Of a stretch of 5,778 nt of DNA, positions 1 to 5,778 are shown in pieces. The notes beneath the pieces are model-generated. The model searched no databases and was not told where the DNA came from. It saw only the letters and a program-made list of their open reading frames with translations. The translations under genes and the position numbers were made by a program. Origin of the DNA: Thermoanaerobacteraceae bacterium (GTDB lineage: Bacteria > Bacillota > Desulfotomaculia > Desulfotomaculales > Ammonificaceae); contig JASEJH010000115.1 in the NCBI GenBank assembly GCA_030016455.1, positions 1 to 5,778 on the forward strand, in the 5' to 3' direction. Positions within the stretch are counted from its first letter, which is position 1. Each line of letters begins with the position of its first letter.

Positions 1-8
1 GAATTTAC

Positions 9-799
<791 letters not shown>

Positions 800-803
<4 letters not shown>

Positions 804-1987
804 GCATCCGCGATTTCAAGGCGTTCATTGAGTTCGCCTATGAGAATTCCCCGGCGGTGCGGGATAAATTCGCGGCGGCAGGCCTGAAACCGGAGGACGT
901 CCGGGGAGTGGAGGACCTGCCGCGGCTTCCGGTGACGCGCAAGAGCGAACTCGGCAGGCGGCAGCAGGAGGCCCCGCCCTTTGGCGGCTTTTTGGCCGTG
1001 CCGCTGGAGCGCGTGCAGCGAATTTTTGCCTCGCCCGGCCCGATTTACGACCCCCAGGGGGAGGGCGAGGACTACTGGCGCTGGCGGCAGGCCCTGGTGG
1101 CGGCGGGATTCCAGGCCGGCGACGTGGTGCAGAACACCTTTTCCTATCACCTGACGCCGGCCGGTTTCATGTTCGACAGCGCGCTGCGGAGTCTCGGCTG
1201 CACCGTGGTTCCGGCGGGGGTGGGCAACACCGAGCTGCAGGCGCAGATCATGCGGGACCTCCGGGTAACAGGGTACATCGGGGTGCCGAGTTTCCTTTAC
1301 GCTTTGTTGAAAAAGGCGGAGGAACTCGGCTTCGCCTCGGAGCTCGCGCTGAGGCGGGCCTGGATTACGGCCGAGCGGCTTTCCGAAGAACTGCGGTTGC
1401 TGTTGCGCGAAAAATACGGTGTCAGCGTTTTTCAGGGGTACGGTACGGCGGACACGGGTTGCGTGGCATACGAGTGTGCGGAAATGAAGGGGTTACACCT
1501 TGCCGAGGGCGTGGTGGTGGAGGTGGTCGATCCCCAGACCGGGGAGCCGGTCCCGGACGGCGAGACGGGAGAAATCGTCATCACCCTGATGGAGGAAACC
1601 TACCCCCTGCTGCGCCTGGCGACGGGCGACTTGAGCGCTTTCGTTGCGGAGCCCTGCCGCTGCGGCCGGCCGGGGAAGAGGCTGGCCGGGGTGCTGGGCC
1701 GGGCTGCCGAAGGGGTGAAGGTGCGGGGGCTTTTCCTTTACCCGCACCAGGTGGCGGAACTGGCCGGAGAGTTTCCCCAGGTGCGGGCGCTGCGGGCGGT
1801 TGTTACCCAGCGCGACTTCCGCGACGAGTTGATGCTCGAAACCGAACTAAACCAGGGAAGCGAGGAAACGCCGGACCTGGCTGCAACCCTGGCGTCTCGG
1901 GCGAAGGAACTGCTGCGGCTGCGGGCGCAGGTGGTTTTCGTGCCGCCCGGGACCGTGGGCGAGGCGCTGGTGGTGGATAAGCGGTAA
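800..1987 (+). CDS. Phenylacetate-CoA ligase (PaaK) family protein with degenerate P-loop
   Basis: This 395-aa protein belongs to the adenylate-forming PaaK-like family, which activates carboxylic acids to acyl-CoA via acyl-AMP in the cytoplasm. The fold is recognisable throughout: an N-terminal segment with LPRLPVTRKSEL (40-51); the RIFAS lead-in to the P-loop (74-78); a LGCTVVPAGVGNTELQ stretch (132-147); YGTAD (214-218) at the A5 motif; the GETGEIVIT strand (254-262); LRLATGDL (271-278) at A7; a Cys-x-Cys-Gly (286-289) like the PaaK CxCG; and LGRAAEGVKVRG (299-310) at the hinge. Three positions are unusual. The canonical S/T/G-rich P-loop is replaced by SPGPIYDPQ (78-86). The A5 Glu is Asp218. 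The A10 Lys expected near the C-terminus appears to be Glu388 (VGEALVVDKR). The protein is also somewhat shorter than typical PaaK (~430 aa). It is coupled to the LivF gene by an ATGA overlap, so it may act on the imported compound. An alternative GTG start at 791 would add 3 residues. Family is confident; activity and substrate are not. Confidence 0.83.
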
Positions 1988-2068
1988 CCTACAGGCTCCG
2001 GCCCGTCACAAAGCCGGCCGCCGCGGTGTTTACCTATAAAGCGGAAAACGGGCAGCCCGTCTTCCGTT

Positions 2069-2075
2069 GGGAGGG
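2069..2075 (+). promoter_or_regulatory. Ribosome binding site deciding the start of the DUF4349-like gene
   Basis: GGGAGGG ends 7 nt before the ATG at 2083. The longer alternative start, GTG at 2026, has only GCCGGCCGCC-type sequence before it and no purine-rich site, and it would place 19 mostly polar residues before the membrane anchor. Confidence 0.6.
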
Positions 2076-2082
2076 AACCTGG

Positions 2083-2994
2083 ATGAAGGAAGGAGAACCG
2101 CGGGTCAGGTTCAGGTGGTGGGTCTTTCTTTTATTCGGTCTGTTAGTTGGCGGGACTGTTGTCCCCACAGCAATTTTTCTTTCCGGACCGCGAACCGGCA
2201 TTTACACGGGCGGGCAGGCGGTGATGTCGGAAGCGGCAAGAGAGGAACCTCTGATGGCGAAGGGGACGACGGCGCCGGACGGCATGGGGACCGGCGGCGA
2301 GCGCCTGGTGGTCAGACGCAAGACCCTGCGCCTGCAGGTGAAGGACGCGGGTGCCGCCTACGCTGCGGTGGAAAAGATCGCCGATAAAAACGGCGGGTTC
2401 ATCATCAGCGCCAGCCTTTCTTCGCCGGACGGGGGGCCGGTCTACCCGCTGAAGGCTGCGCCGGAAGCCGCCCGCGGGCCCCTTTCGGGCACGATTGTGT
2501 TGAAGGTCCCAGTACAGCGGTATGCGGCGACGATTAAAGAGCTGAAGGGGCTTGGTAAACTCCGGTCCGAGGAGGAGACCGCGGAGGAGGTTACCGAGCG
2601 GCACATTGATTTGAACGCCCGGCTTCGGAACCTGAAGCGCCAGGAAGAGCGGTACCTCGAAATCCTCGCTTCCGCCGTCAAGGTGGAGGAAATGCTCAAG
2701 GTGGAGGAGCAGTTGGTGCGGATAAGGGGCGAGATCGAGTCGCTGCAAGCGCAAGTGGAATACCTGGAAAAAAGCGCCGCCATGGCGACGATCACCCTGG
2801 AACTCTCCGAGCCGGCCTCGGCGGCCGCGCCGCTTATAGAGTGGAGCTTGGGGGATGCCTTCAAGACCGCCCTGCGGGGTTTTGTGGCGGTGATTAATTT
2901 CTTCATTATCGCTGCGGGCACGCTTTTGCCGCTGGCGATCGCCGGCCTTCTGGTCTGGCTGGTCGTTTCGGCGCGCAGGAAGCGACCGGAGTAA
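2083..2994 (+). CDS. DUF4349-like membrane protein with coiled coil
   Basis: This 303-aa protein resembles the DUF4349 family (Pfam PF14257), whose molecular function is not established. From the ATG at 2083: a short basic N-terminus (RVRFR, 7-11) precedes a hydrophobic segment at about 12-34 (signal anchor or signal peptide). A low-complexity extracellular linker (35-72) follows. The conserved part begins near RLVVRRKTLRLQVKDAGAAY (74-93), with the family-typical NGGFI turn and the GTIVLKVPVQRY strand. A long charged helix at about 176-230 (DLNARLRNLKRQEERYLEIL, then EEMLKVEEQLVRIRGEIESL) looks like an antiparallel coiled coil. ATITLEL follows, then a hydrophobic segment at about 266-295 and a basic RRKRPE tail. 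The likely topology is N-in, domain outside, C-in. The start was chosen by the ribosome site; a GTG at 2026 would add 19 residues. moaA begins 19 bp downstream, so co-transcription is likely, but no functional link to molybdopterin is evident. Family call is by recognisable pattern only. Confidence 0.75.
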   Translation: MKEGEPRVRFRWWVFLLFGLLVGGTVVPTAIFLSGPRTGIYTGGQAVMSEAAREEPLMAKGTTAPDGMGTGGERLVVRRKTLRLQVKDAGAAYAAVEKIADKNGGFIISASLSSPDGGPVYPLKAAPEAARGPLSGTIVLKVPVQRYAATIKELKGLGKLRSEEETAEEVTERHIDLNARLRNLKRQEERYLEILASAVKVEEMLKVEEQLVRIRGEIESLQAQVEYLEKSAAMATITLELSEPASAAAPLIEWSLGDAFKTALRGFVAVINFFIIAAGTLLPLAIAGLLVWLVVSARRKRPE

Positions 2995-2997
2995 AGC

Positions 2998-3006
2998 AAG
3001 GGGGAA
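2998..3006 (+). promoter_or_regulatory. Ribosome binding site for the TTG start of moaA
   Basis: AAGGGGGAA lies 7 nt before TTG at 3014-3016. There is no ATG or GTG between this site and the first conserved residues (INYLRVSVTDRCN), so the TTG start is well supported. Confidence 0.55.
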
Positions 3007-3013
3007 CTCTGGT

Positions 3014-3979
3014 TTGCGGGATAAGCACCAACGCGAAATAAACTACCTCCGGGTTTCGGTGACCGACCGGTGCAACCTCCGGTGCCGCTACTGCTTGCCG
3101 CCCGAAGGCGTGTCGCTGGCACCGCACGGTGAAATCCTCCGGCTGGAAGAGATTGAAAGGGTCGTGCGGGCGGCGACGCTGGTCGGGGTGAGGAAGGTGC
3201 GCCTGACCGGAGGCGAACCCCTGGTACGCCAGGGTTTGGCGCGCCTGGTGAGCATGCTGGCAGAGATTCCGGAGATTGACGACTTGGCGCTTACCACCAA
3301 CGGGACGCTGCTCGCCTCCCGGGTCCGGGAGTTGAAAGCAGCGGGTCTGAAGCGGGTAAACATCAGCCTGGACACTTTGCGGCCGGAGCGTTTTTCCTGG
3401 ATCACGCGGGGCGGGGAACTCGGCGACGTCTTCCGGGGCATCGAGGCCGCGCTTGAGTTTGCGCTGCACCCGGTGAAACTCAACGTGGTGGTAATCGAGG
3501 GTTTCAACGCCGACGAGGTCGTAGACCTGGCGCGGCTCACGCTTGAACGGCCGTTGCACGTGCGCTTCATCGAATTGATGCCTTTCGGGCCGGCCGAGGA
3601 ATGGGCGAAAACCGGTTTCGTCTCGACCGCGCAGGTACAGGCGCGGCTCGAAGCGACTTTCGGGACTTTGACGGAAGTGCGTAAACCGGCCGGAAGCGGG
3701 CCGGCGTGCTACTACCGCATTGCGGATGCGCCGGGAACCATCGGCTTTATCAGCGGGGTGAGCGGGCACATCTGCTCCCGGTGCAACCGGCTGCGTCTGA
3801 CGGCTGCCGGAAAGCTCCGCACCTGCCTTTTCAGCACGGAGGAGGTGGAATTCAAAAGGCCGCTGCGTTCCGGGGCCACGCTTCCCGAACTGGCGGAGTT
3901 GTTTGTCCAGGCGGTGCGGAAAAAAGCCGCGCGAAAAACGGCTCCCGGCGGCGAAGCAATGGTGAAAATCGGTGGGTAG
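3014..3979 (+). CDS. moaA: GTP 3',8-cyclase MoaA (molybdenum cofactor biosynthesis)
   Basis: MoaA is a cytoplasmic radical-SAM enzyme that converts GTP to 3',8-cyclo-7,8-dihydro-GTP, which MoaC turns into cyclic pyranopterin monophosphate, the first intermediate of molybdopterin. Both iron-sulfur sites are intact: the N-terminal SAM cluster CX3CX2C (Cys20, Cys24, Cys27, in TDRCNLRCRYC) and the C-terminal GTP-binding cluster CX2CX13C (Cys254, Cys257, Cys271, in SGHICSRCNRLRLT). The SAM-binding LTGGEPL is at 64-70, LTTNGTLL and NISLDTL follow in the usual order, and RFIELMPFG is present. The protein ends in Gly-Gly (MVKIGG), the family's functionally important double-glycine tail, so the gene is full length at 321 aa. 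The start is TTG with a good ribosome site. No other moa/moe gene is in the window. Residues 303-311 (RKKAARKTA) are notably basic. A molybdenum or tungsten enzyme elsewhere in the genome is implied. Confidence 0.97.
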   Translation: MRDKHQREINYLRVSVTDRCNLRCRYCLPPEGVSLAPHGEILRLEEIERVVRAATLVGVRKVRLTGGEPLVRQGLARLVSMLAEIPEIDDLALTTNGTLLASRVRELKAAGLKRVNISLDTLRPERFSWITRGGELGDVFRGIEAALEFALHPVKLNVVVIEGFNADEVVDLARLTLERPLHVRFIELMPFGPAEEWAKTGFVSTAQVQARLEATFGTLTEVRKPAGSGPACYYRIADAPGTIGFISGVSGHICSRCNRLRLTAAGKLRTCLFSTEEVEFKRPLRSGATLPELAELFVQAVRKKAARKTAPGGEAMVKIGG

Positions 3980-3982
3980 CAG

Positions 3983-4001
3983 AAGGCCGGCGGCCGGGCT
4001 T
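3983..4001 (+). other. GC-rich hairpin after moaA
   Basis: AAGGCCGG and CCGGGCTT can pair across a 3-nt CGG loop with one internal G/G mismatch. It begins 3 nt after the moaA stop and is followed by only three T residues, so by itself it is a weak terminator. It may reinforce the hairpin immediately downstream, and it is the only strong GC hairpin the convergent - strand transcript would meet after its stop codon. Confidence 0.35.
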
Positions 4002-4004
4002 TGG

Positions 4005-4040
4005 TTCACGAACACTCGGTTTGTGAATTATTTTCTTTTC
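4005..4040 (+). terminator. Rho-independent terminator of the moaA transcript
   Basis: TTCACGAAC (4005-4013) pairs with GTTTGTGAA (4019-4027) over 9 bp with one G-U pair and a 5-nt ACTCG loop. A T-rich run TTATTTTCTTTTC (4028-4040) follows. It lies 25 bp past the moaA stop and ends at the stop codon of the convergent SpoIID-like gene. On the - strand the G-U becomes an A/C mismatch and no T run follows, so it should terminate mainly + strand transcripts. Confidence 0.7.
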
Positions 4041-5008
4041 TACCAGAGCTTGACTATATCCACGTTCTTGAAGTAGTAGTGAATGATTTCCTCCGCCTTT
4101 TTGCCCCGGCGGGCCATCTCCAGCGCTCCCCACTGGCTCATTCCCACGCCGTGACCGAACCCCTTTCCTTCAAAAACCACCCGGTCTCCCGACACGCGGG
4201 CGCTCGTAAGCAGGGTGGATTTCATCCGGGTGCTGTCCAGCGCCGTCCGCAGTTCACAGGCGTTTACTTCCGCGGTGCCTATGCGGAGCCGGGTAGCGCG
4301 TCCCGACGGGCCCCTTTCGGTTACGGTGAGCGTGTTGAAATCGCCAACCCGCCGGCCGAGCTTTTGAACCGCCTCACGTACTTCCTGTTTGGTGAAAACC
4401 GCGCGCCAGCGTTGGAATTCTTTCGGGGCGGTCGGTCCTTCACCCGACTTTACCACCCGGGTGTAGGGCGGTTCGGGATACTCGTAGTTCAGCCCTTCCT
4501 TCGCCGTGGCGGTCATTCCCCCGGCGTGGGAGTGAAACCAGGCGTTGATATACCGGCCGTTATATGCCGCTACCTTGCCCCGCGTGGTCCGCACGGCCCA
4601 GCGGACGCGCTGATTGATATTCCGGGGATTCCAGGCCTGCGCCTCCTCAAAGGCGGTGGAGATGTGGGCTTCCGGGTTGAGGTCCGAACGCCTGTGGGTT
4701 TCAACAAACTGCAGGGCGTAGGTGCGCGCCAGGATGGCCTGGGCGGCCAGCGCTTCGGCGGGAAACCAGTTCTTCATTTCGCCCGCCACCGTTCCCATCA
4801 CGTATTCCTCCAGGGGCATTTCCTTTACCGTGCGGGTTTCGGTTACGAAGACCTTGAGCCGCGGTTCTTGCCCCGGTCCGCGGCTGATTTCCCGGGGGAT
4901 GTCGGGGCGCGGCACCGGCTTGCGGACCGCTTCCGGTCTGCACCCGACCAGAAGACCGGAAACGAAAAAACCAAGGAGAAAGAAGGTTAGCCACCGGAGT
5001 CTGTGCAT
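4040..5008 (-). CDS. spoIID: SpoIID/LytB domain-containing lipoprotein (stage II sporulation protein D-like)
   Basis: SpoIID is a membrane-anchored lytic transglycosylase that degrades peptidoglycan during forespore engulfment, working with SpoIIP and SpoIIM; related LytB-type proteins act in vegetative walls. The 322-aa product starts with a basic n-region (HRLR), a hydrophobic core and a lipobox LVGC with Cys23 as predicted lipidation site. A Pro/Arg-rich linker follows. Conserved blocks come next: MPLEEYVMGTVAGEM (64-78), with Glu77 at the position of the SpoIID catalytic glutamate, then FPAEALAAQAILARTYAL (82-99), WFHSHAGGMTATAKE (157-171) and, near the end, GFGHGVGMSQWGA (283-295). Length matches SpoIID (~340 aa). 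The ATG at 5006-5008 has GGTGGGGGG 8 nt upstream. It is a lone gene here, convergent with moaA and divergent from ddl, not in a spoIIQ/spoIIM context. It may therefore be SpoIID itself or a paralogue with a sporulation, germination or wall-turnover role. The family is certain; the specific symbol is less so. Confidence 0.88.
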   Translation of the reverse strand: MHRLRWLTFFLLGFFVSGLLVGCRPEAVRKPVPRPDIPREISRGPGQEPRLKVFVTETRTVKEMPLEEYVMGTVAGEMKNWFPAEALAAQAILARTYALQFVETHRRSDLNPEAHISTAFEEAQAWNPRNINQRVRWAVRTTRGKVAAYNGRYINAWFHSHAGGMTATAKEGLNYEYPEPPYTRVVKSGEGPTAPKEFQRWRAVFTKQEVREAVQKLGRRVGDFNTLTVTERGPSGRATRLRIGTAEVNACELRTALDSTRMKSTLLTSARVSGDRVVFEGKGFGHGVGMSQWGALEMARRGKKAEEIIHYYFKNVDIVKLW

Positions 5009-5042
5009 CGCACTCGCCCCCCACCGCAGCGTTTCTTTTTTG

Positions 5043-5076
5043 TATAGCTTACCCCGGGAGGTAAGATTTATAGCTT
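5043..5076. promoter_or_regulatory. Inverted repeat between 8-bp direct repeats, candidate operator
   Basis: CTTACC (5048-5053) and GGTAAG (5060-5065) form a perfect 6-bp inverted repeat around CCGGGA. The identical 8-mer TATAGCTT occurs at 5043-5050 and 5069-5076, 26 bp apart. The block sits 35-68 bp upstream of the SpoIID-like start codon, where a - strand promoter should be, so a regulator site is plausible. This is a pattern observation; no known operator is recognised. Confidence 0.3.
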
Positions 5077-5147
5077 GAGCGGCTGAAATTTGGCGGGCAA
5101 GAGAGGGATTTTGGCGGAGAGGACCGAATAGACTGAAGGAAGAACGC

Positions 5148-5185
5148 CGAGTTTAGAGCGTTCCCAACCGCGGGCTTTAAACTCG
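5148..5185. repeat. Hairpin with 12-bp stem upstream of ddl
   Basis: CGAGTTTAGAGC (5148-5159) pairs with GCTTTAAACTCG (5174-5185) over 12 bp, with a single G-U pair when read as + strand RNA. The loop is 14 nt. No T tract follows on the + strand, so it is not a terminator for that direction. It lies 130 bp upstream of the ddl start and could be part of a structured leader RNA, a protein-binding palindrome or a relic of a small dispersed element. Confidence 0.45.
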
Positions 5186-5201
5186 AACTTGGAACAGACC
5201 C
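5179..5201. repeat. Imperfect 23-bp direct repeat, copy 1
   Basis: This copy matches the segment at 5227-5249 at 17 of 23 positions without gaps; the best shared part is GGAAC-A/T-GACCC. The two copies are offset by 48 bp. Its first 7 bases overlap the right arm of the hairpin at 5148-5185. Confidence 0.4.
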
Positions 5202-5226
5202 TCAAAGGCCAGTCCGATTGAGCCAT

Positions 5227-5249
5227 AAGCTTGAATGCGGAACTGACCC
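5227..5249. repeat. Imperfect 23-bp direct repeat, copy 2
   Basis: This is the partner of the copy at 5179-5201. It contains GGAACTGACCC, where copy 1 has GGAACAGACCC. Its right half supplies the left arm of the hairpin at 5241-5264. Confidence 0.4.
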
Positions 5250-5264
5250 TGGTGTCCGTCAGTT
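5241..5264 (+). other. Small hairpin in the ddl leader
   Basis: AACTGAC (5241-5247) and GTCAGTT (5258-5264) form a perfect 7-bp stem around a 10-nt loop. The sequence after it is T/A-rich (AATTTT, CTTTT) but interrupted, so it might act as a weak attenuator. It ends 50 bp before the ddl start codon. Confidence 0.35.
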
Positions 5265-5298
5265 TGAACCAATTTTGAACTTTTGAACTTCGAACTTT
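5264..5298. repeat. Cluster of TTGAAC-like hexamers before ddl
   Basis: TTGAAC occurs at 5264-5269, 5275-5280 and 5283-5288, followed by the variant TCGAAC at 5290-5295. The copies are 7-11 bp apart, directly against the ddl ribosome site. Further GAAC words lie at 5185, 5192 and 5240. The role is unknown; it could be simple-sequence drift or a protein-binding array. Confidence 0.4.
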
Positions 5299-5300
5299 TA

Positions 5301-5307
5301 AGGGAGG
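5301..5307 (+). promoter_or_regulatory. Ribosome binding site deciding the GTG start of ddl
   Basis: AGGGAGG lies 7 nt before the GTG at 5315-5317. The conserved Ddl N-terminus begins at once after that GTG and no ATG is available in frame nearby. Confidence 0.65.
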
Positions 5308-5314
5308 CGTCTTC

Positions 5315-5778
5315 GTGCGGGTCGGGGTGTTGTGCGGCGGGTGTTCGGCGGAGCGGGAAATCTCTCTTAAATCAGGGGAGGCGGTATACCGGGCGCTCCT
5401 GGAGAAGGGTTGGGACGCGGTGAAGGTTGACGTGGGGCCCGACGTGGCCGGGGAGTTGCGGGCGGCACGGGTGGATGTCGCTTTCATCGCCTTGCACGGC
5501 AAGGGTGGTGAGGACGGGAGCATTCAGGGGCTGTTAGAGATCATGGGCATCCCTTACACGGGCCCGGGGATTCTGGCCAGTGCGCTGGCGATGAACAAAG
5601 CGGCGACAAAGCGGATGCTGGTTGCGGAAGGGCTTCCTACTCCACCCTCCCTTACACTGGAACAGGGAGCGGGGGACCTCCGGGCGCTGACCGGGCGGGT
5701 GTTGCGGGAGATGTCCCTGCCGGTGGTTGTCAAGCCCGCGACGCAGGGTTCTTCCGTCGGGATGGAAATTGTGCGCGG
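5315..5778 (+). CDS. ddl: D-alanine--D-alanine ligase, N-terminal part (runs off the window)
   Basis: Ddl is a cytoplasmic ATP-grasp enzyme that joins two D-alanines for the peptidoglycan pentapeptide. The 154 codons present match the start of the family: MRVGVLCGG, then SAEREISLKSGEAV with Glu13 at the position of the conserved N-terminal D-Ala-binding glutamate; VDVAFIALHGKGGEDGSIQG (53-72) with His61; IPYTGPGILASALAMNKAAT (79-98); and the ATP-grasp lid region VVVKPATQGSSVGMEIV (137-153), carrying the conserved serine pair (146-147). The start is GTG with a strong ribosome site. The C-terminal half, with the magnesium-binding residues, lies beyond the window, so intactness cannot be judged. 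The D-Ala versus D-Lac specificity residue (Tyr or Phe in the omega loop) is also outside. It is divergent from the SpoIID-like gene and preceded by an unusually long structured leader region. Confidence 0.95.
   Translation, partial: MRVGVLCGGCSAEREISLKSGEAVYRALLEKGWDAVKVDVGPDVAGELRAARVDVAFIALHGKGGEDGSIQGLLEIMGIPYTGPGILASALAMNKAATKRMLVAEGLPTPPSLTLEQGAGDLRALTGRVLREMSLPVVVKPATQGSSVGMEIVR

Larger units (their letters stand above)
5009..5314. other. 306-bp non-coding gap between divergent spoIID-like gene and ddl
   Basis: No credible coding sequence is seen here; a long open frame on the - strand runs across it but is antisense to ddl and has no family features. It holds, in order: the SpoIID-like gene's ribosome site (5017-5025), an inverted repeat at 5048-5065 flanked by direct repeats, a purine-rich stretch at about 5099-5145, a 12-bp hairpin at 5148-5185, imperfect direct repeats at 5179-5201 and 5227-5249, a 7-bp hairpin at 5241-5264, a TTGAAC-like cluster at 5264-5295 and the ddl ribosome site. 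I cannot find a clear sigma-A promoter for either gene. Confidence 0.7.

Noticed and set aside
1994..2040. Possible terminator or promoter between the ligase and the DUF4349-like gene
   Set aside because: CCGGC/GCCGG can pair over only 5 bp with no T tract. TATAAA at 2035-2040 has no -35-like hexamer 16-18 bp upstream.
2026..2082. Upstream GTG start that would extend the DUF4349-like protein by 19 residues
   Set aside because: There is no purine-rich ribosome site before it, whereas the ATG at 2083 has GGGAGGG at ideal spacing and gives a normal signal anchor.
2906..4015. A 369-codon open frame on the - strand opposite moaA
   Set aside because: It is antisense to a complete MoaA with both cysteine clusters. 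The translation has low-complexity composition and no recognisable domain.
3981..4040. Bidirectional terminator serving the SpoIID-like gene as well
   Set aside because: On the - strand the main hairpin has an A/C mismatch and is followed by CCAAAG rather than a T run, so termination in that direction is not supported.
4001..4990. A 329-codon open frame on the + strand opposite the SpoIID-like gene
   Set aside because: Its translation is Pro/Arg/Gly-rich with no family motif, while the - strand frame carries unmistakable SpoIID motifs. It is a GC-driven antisense shadow.
5041..5069. Sigma-A or sigma-E promoter for the SpoIID-like gene (TATACA on the - strand)
   Set aside because: The -10-like word is fair, but the -35 position reads AAATCT at 17-bp spacing. 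The sigma-E type upstream element is not at the right distance either. It is not strong enough to annotate as a promoter.
5140..5314. T-box or known riboswitch in the ddl leader
   Set aside because: I found no T-box consensus (AGGGTGGNACCGCG) or other known riboswitch core; only uncharacterised hairpins and repeats can be supported.
5068..5523. A 151-codon open frame on the - strand across the gap and the start of ddl
   Set aside because: It runs through the ddl coding start and the hairpins, is Ser/Thr/Pro-rich, and shows no motif or convincing ribosome site.

Overview
The window is GC-rich bacterial DNA, densely coding, with frequent GTG and TTG starts. A SpoIID-family protein, a Liv-type ABC ATPase beside a PaaK-like CoA ligase, and a DUF4349-type membrane protein together suggest a high-GC, spore-forming, probably anaerobic Firmicute of the Peptococcaceae/Desulfotomaculum type. 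That assignment is inferred from gene content and style; no marker gene fixes it.

Layout. Positions 1-1987 are the distal end of a branched-chain-amino-acid-type (Liv) transporter cluster. A LivF-like ATPase overlaps by 4 bp (ATGA) a divergent member of the phenylacetate-CoA ligase (PaaK) family. Positions 2083-3979 carry a DUF4349-like two-TM membrane protein and, 19 bp later, moaA (GTP 3',8-cyclase of molybdenum cofactor synthesis). All four genes are on the + strand and are closely spaced. The run ends at a good intrinsic terminator at 4005-4040. Positions 4040-5008 on the - strand hold a SpoIID/LytB-domain lipoprotein, convergent with moaA. Positions 5009-5314 are a 306-bp non-coding gap between divergent genes. 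It contains an inverted repeat between two 8-bp direct repeats, a 12-bp-stem hairpin, a pair of imperfect 23-bp direct repeats, a second hairpin and a cluster of TTGAAC-like words. From 5315 to the window end is the N-terminal 154 codons of D-alanine--D-alanine ligase (ddl).

How the genes fit together. The ABC ATPase and the ligase are probably co-translated and may handle uptake and activation of an organic acid, though the ligase's nucleotide-binding loop is so altered that ordinary adenylation is doubtful. SpoIID and Ddl both act on peptidoglycan (remodelling and precursor synthesis) and share the structured intergenic region. MoaA and the DUF4349 protein look like housekeeping passengers.

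I see no CRISPR array, tRNA, rRNA, transposase or phage gene. Most of the window is ordinary. The two places worth a second look are the altered active-site motifs of the ligase and the structured, repeat-rich leader of ddl. I found no convincing undescribed multi-gene system.
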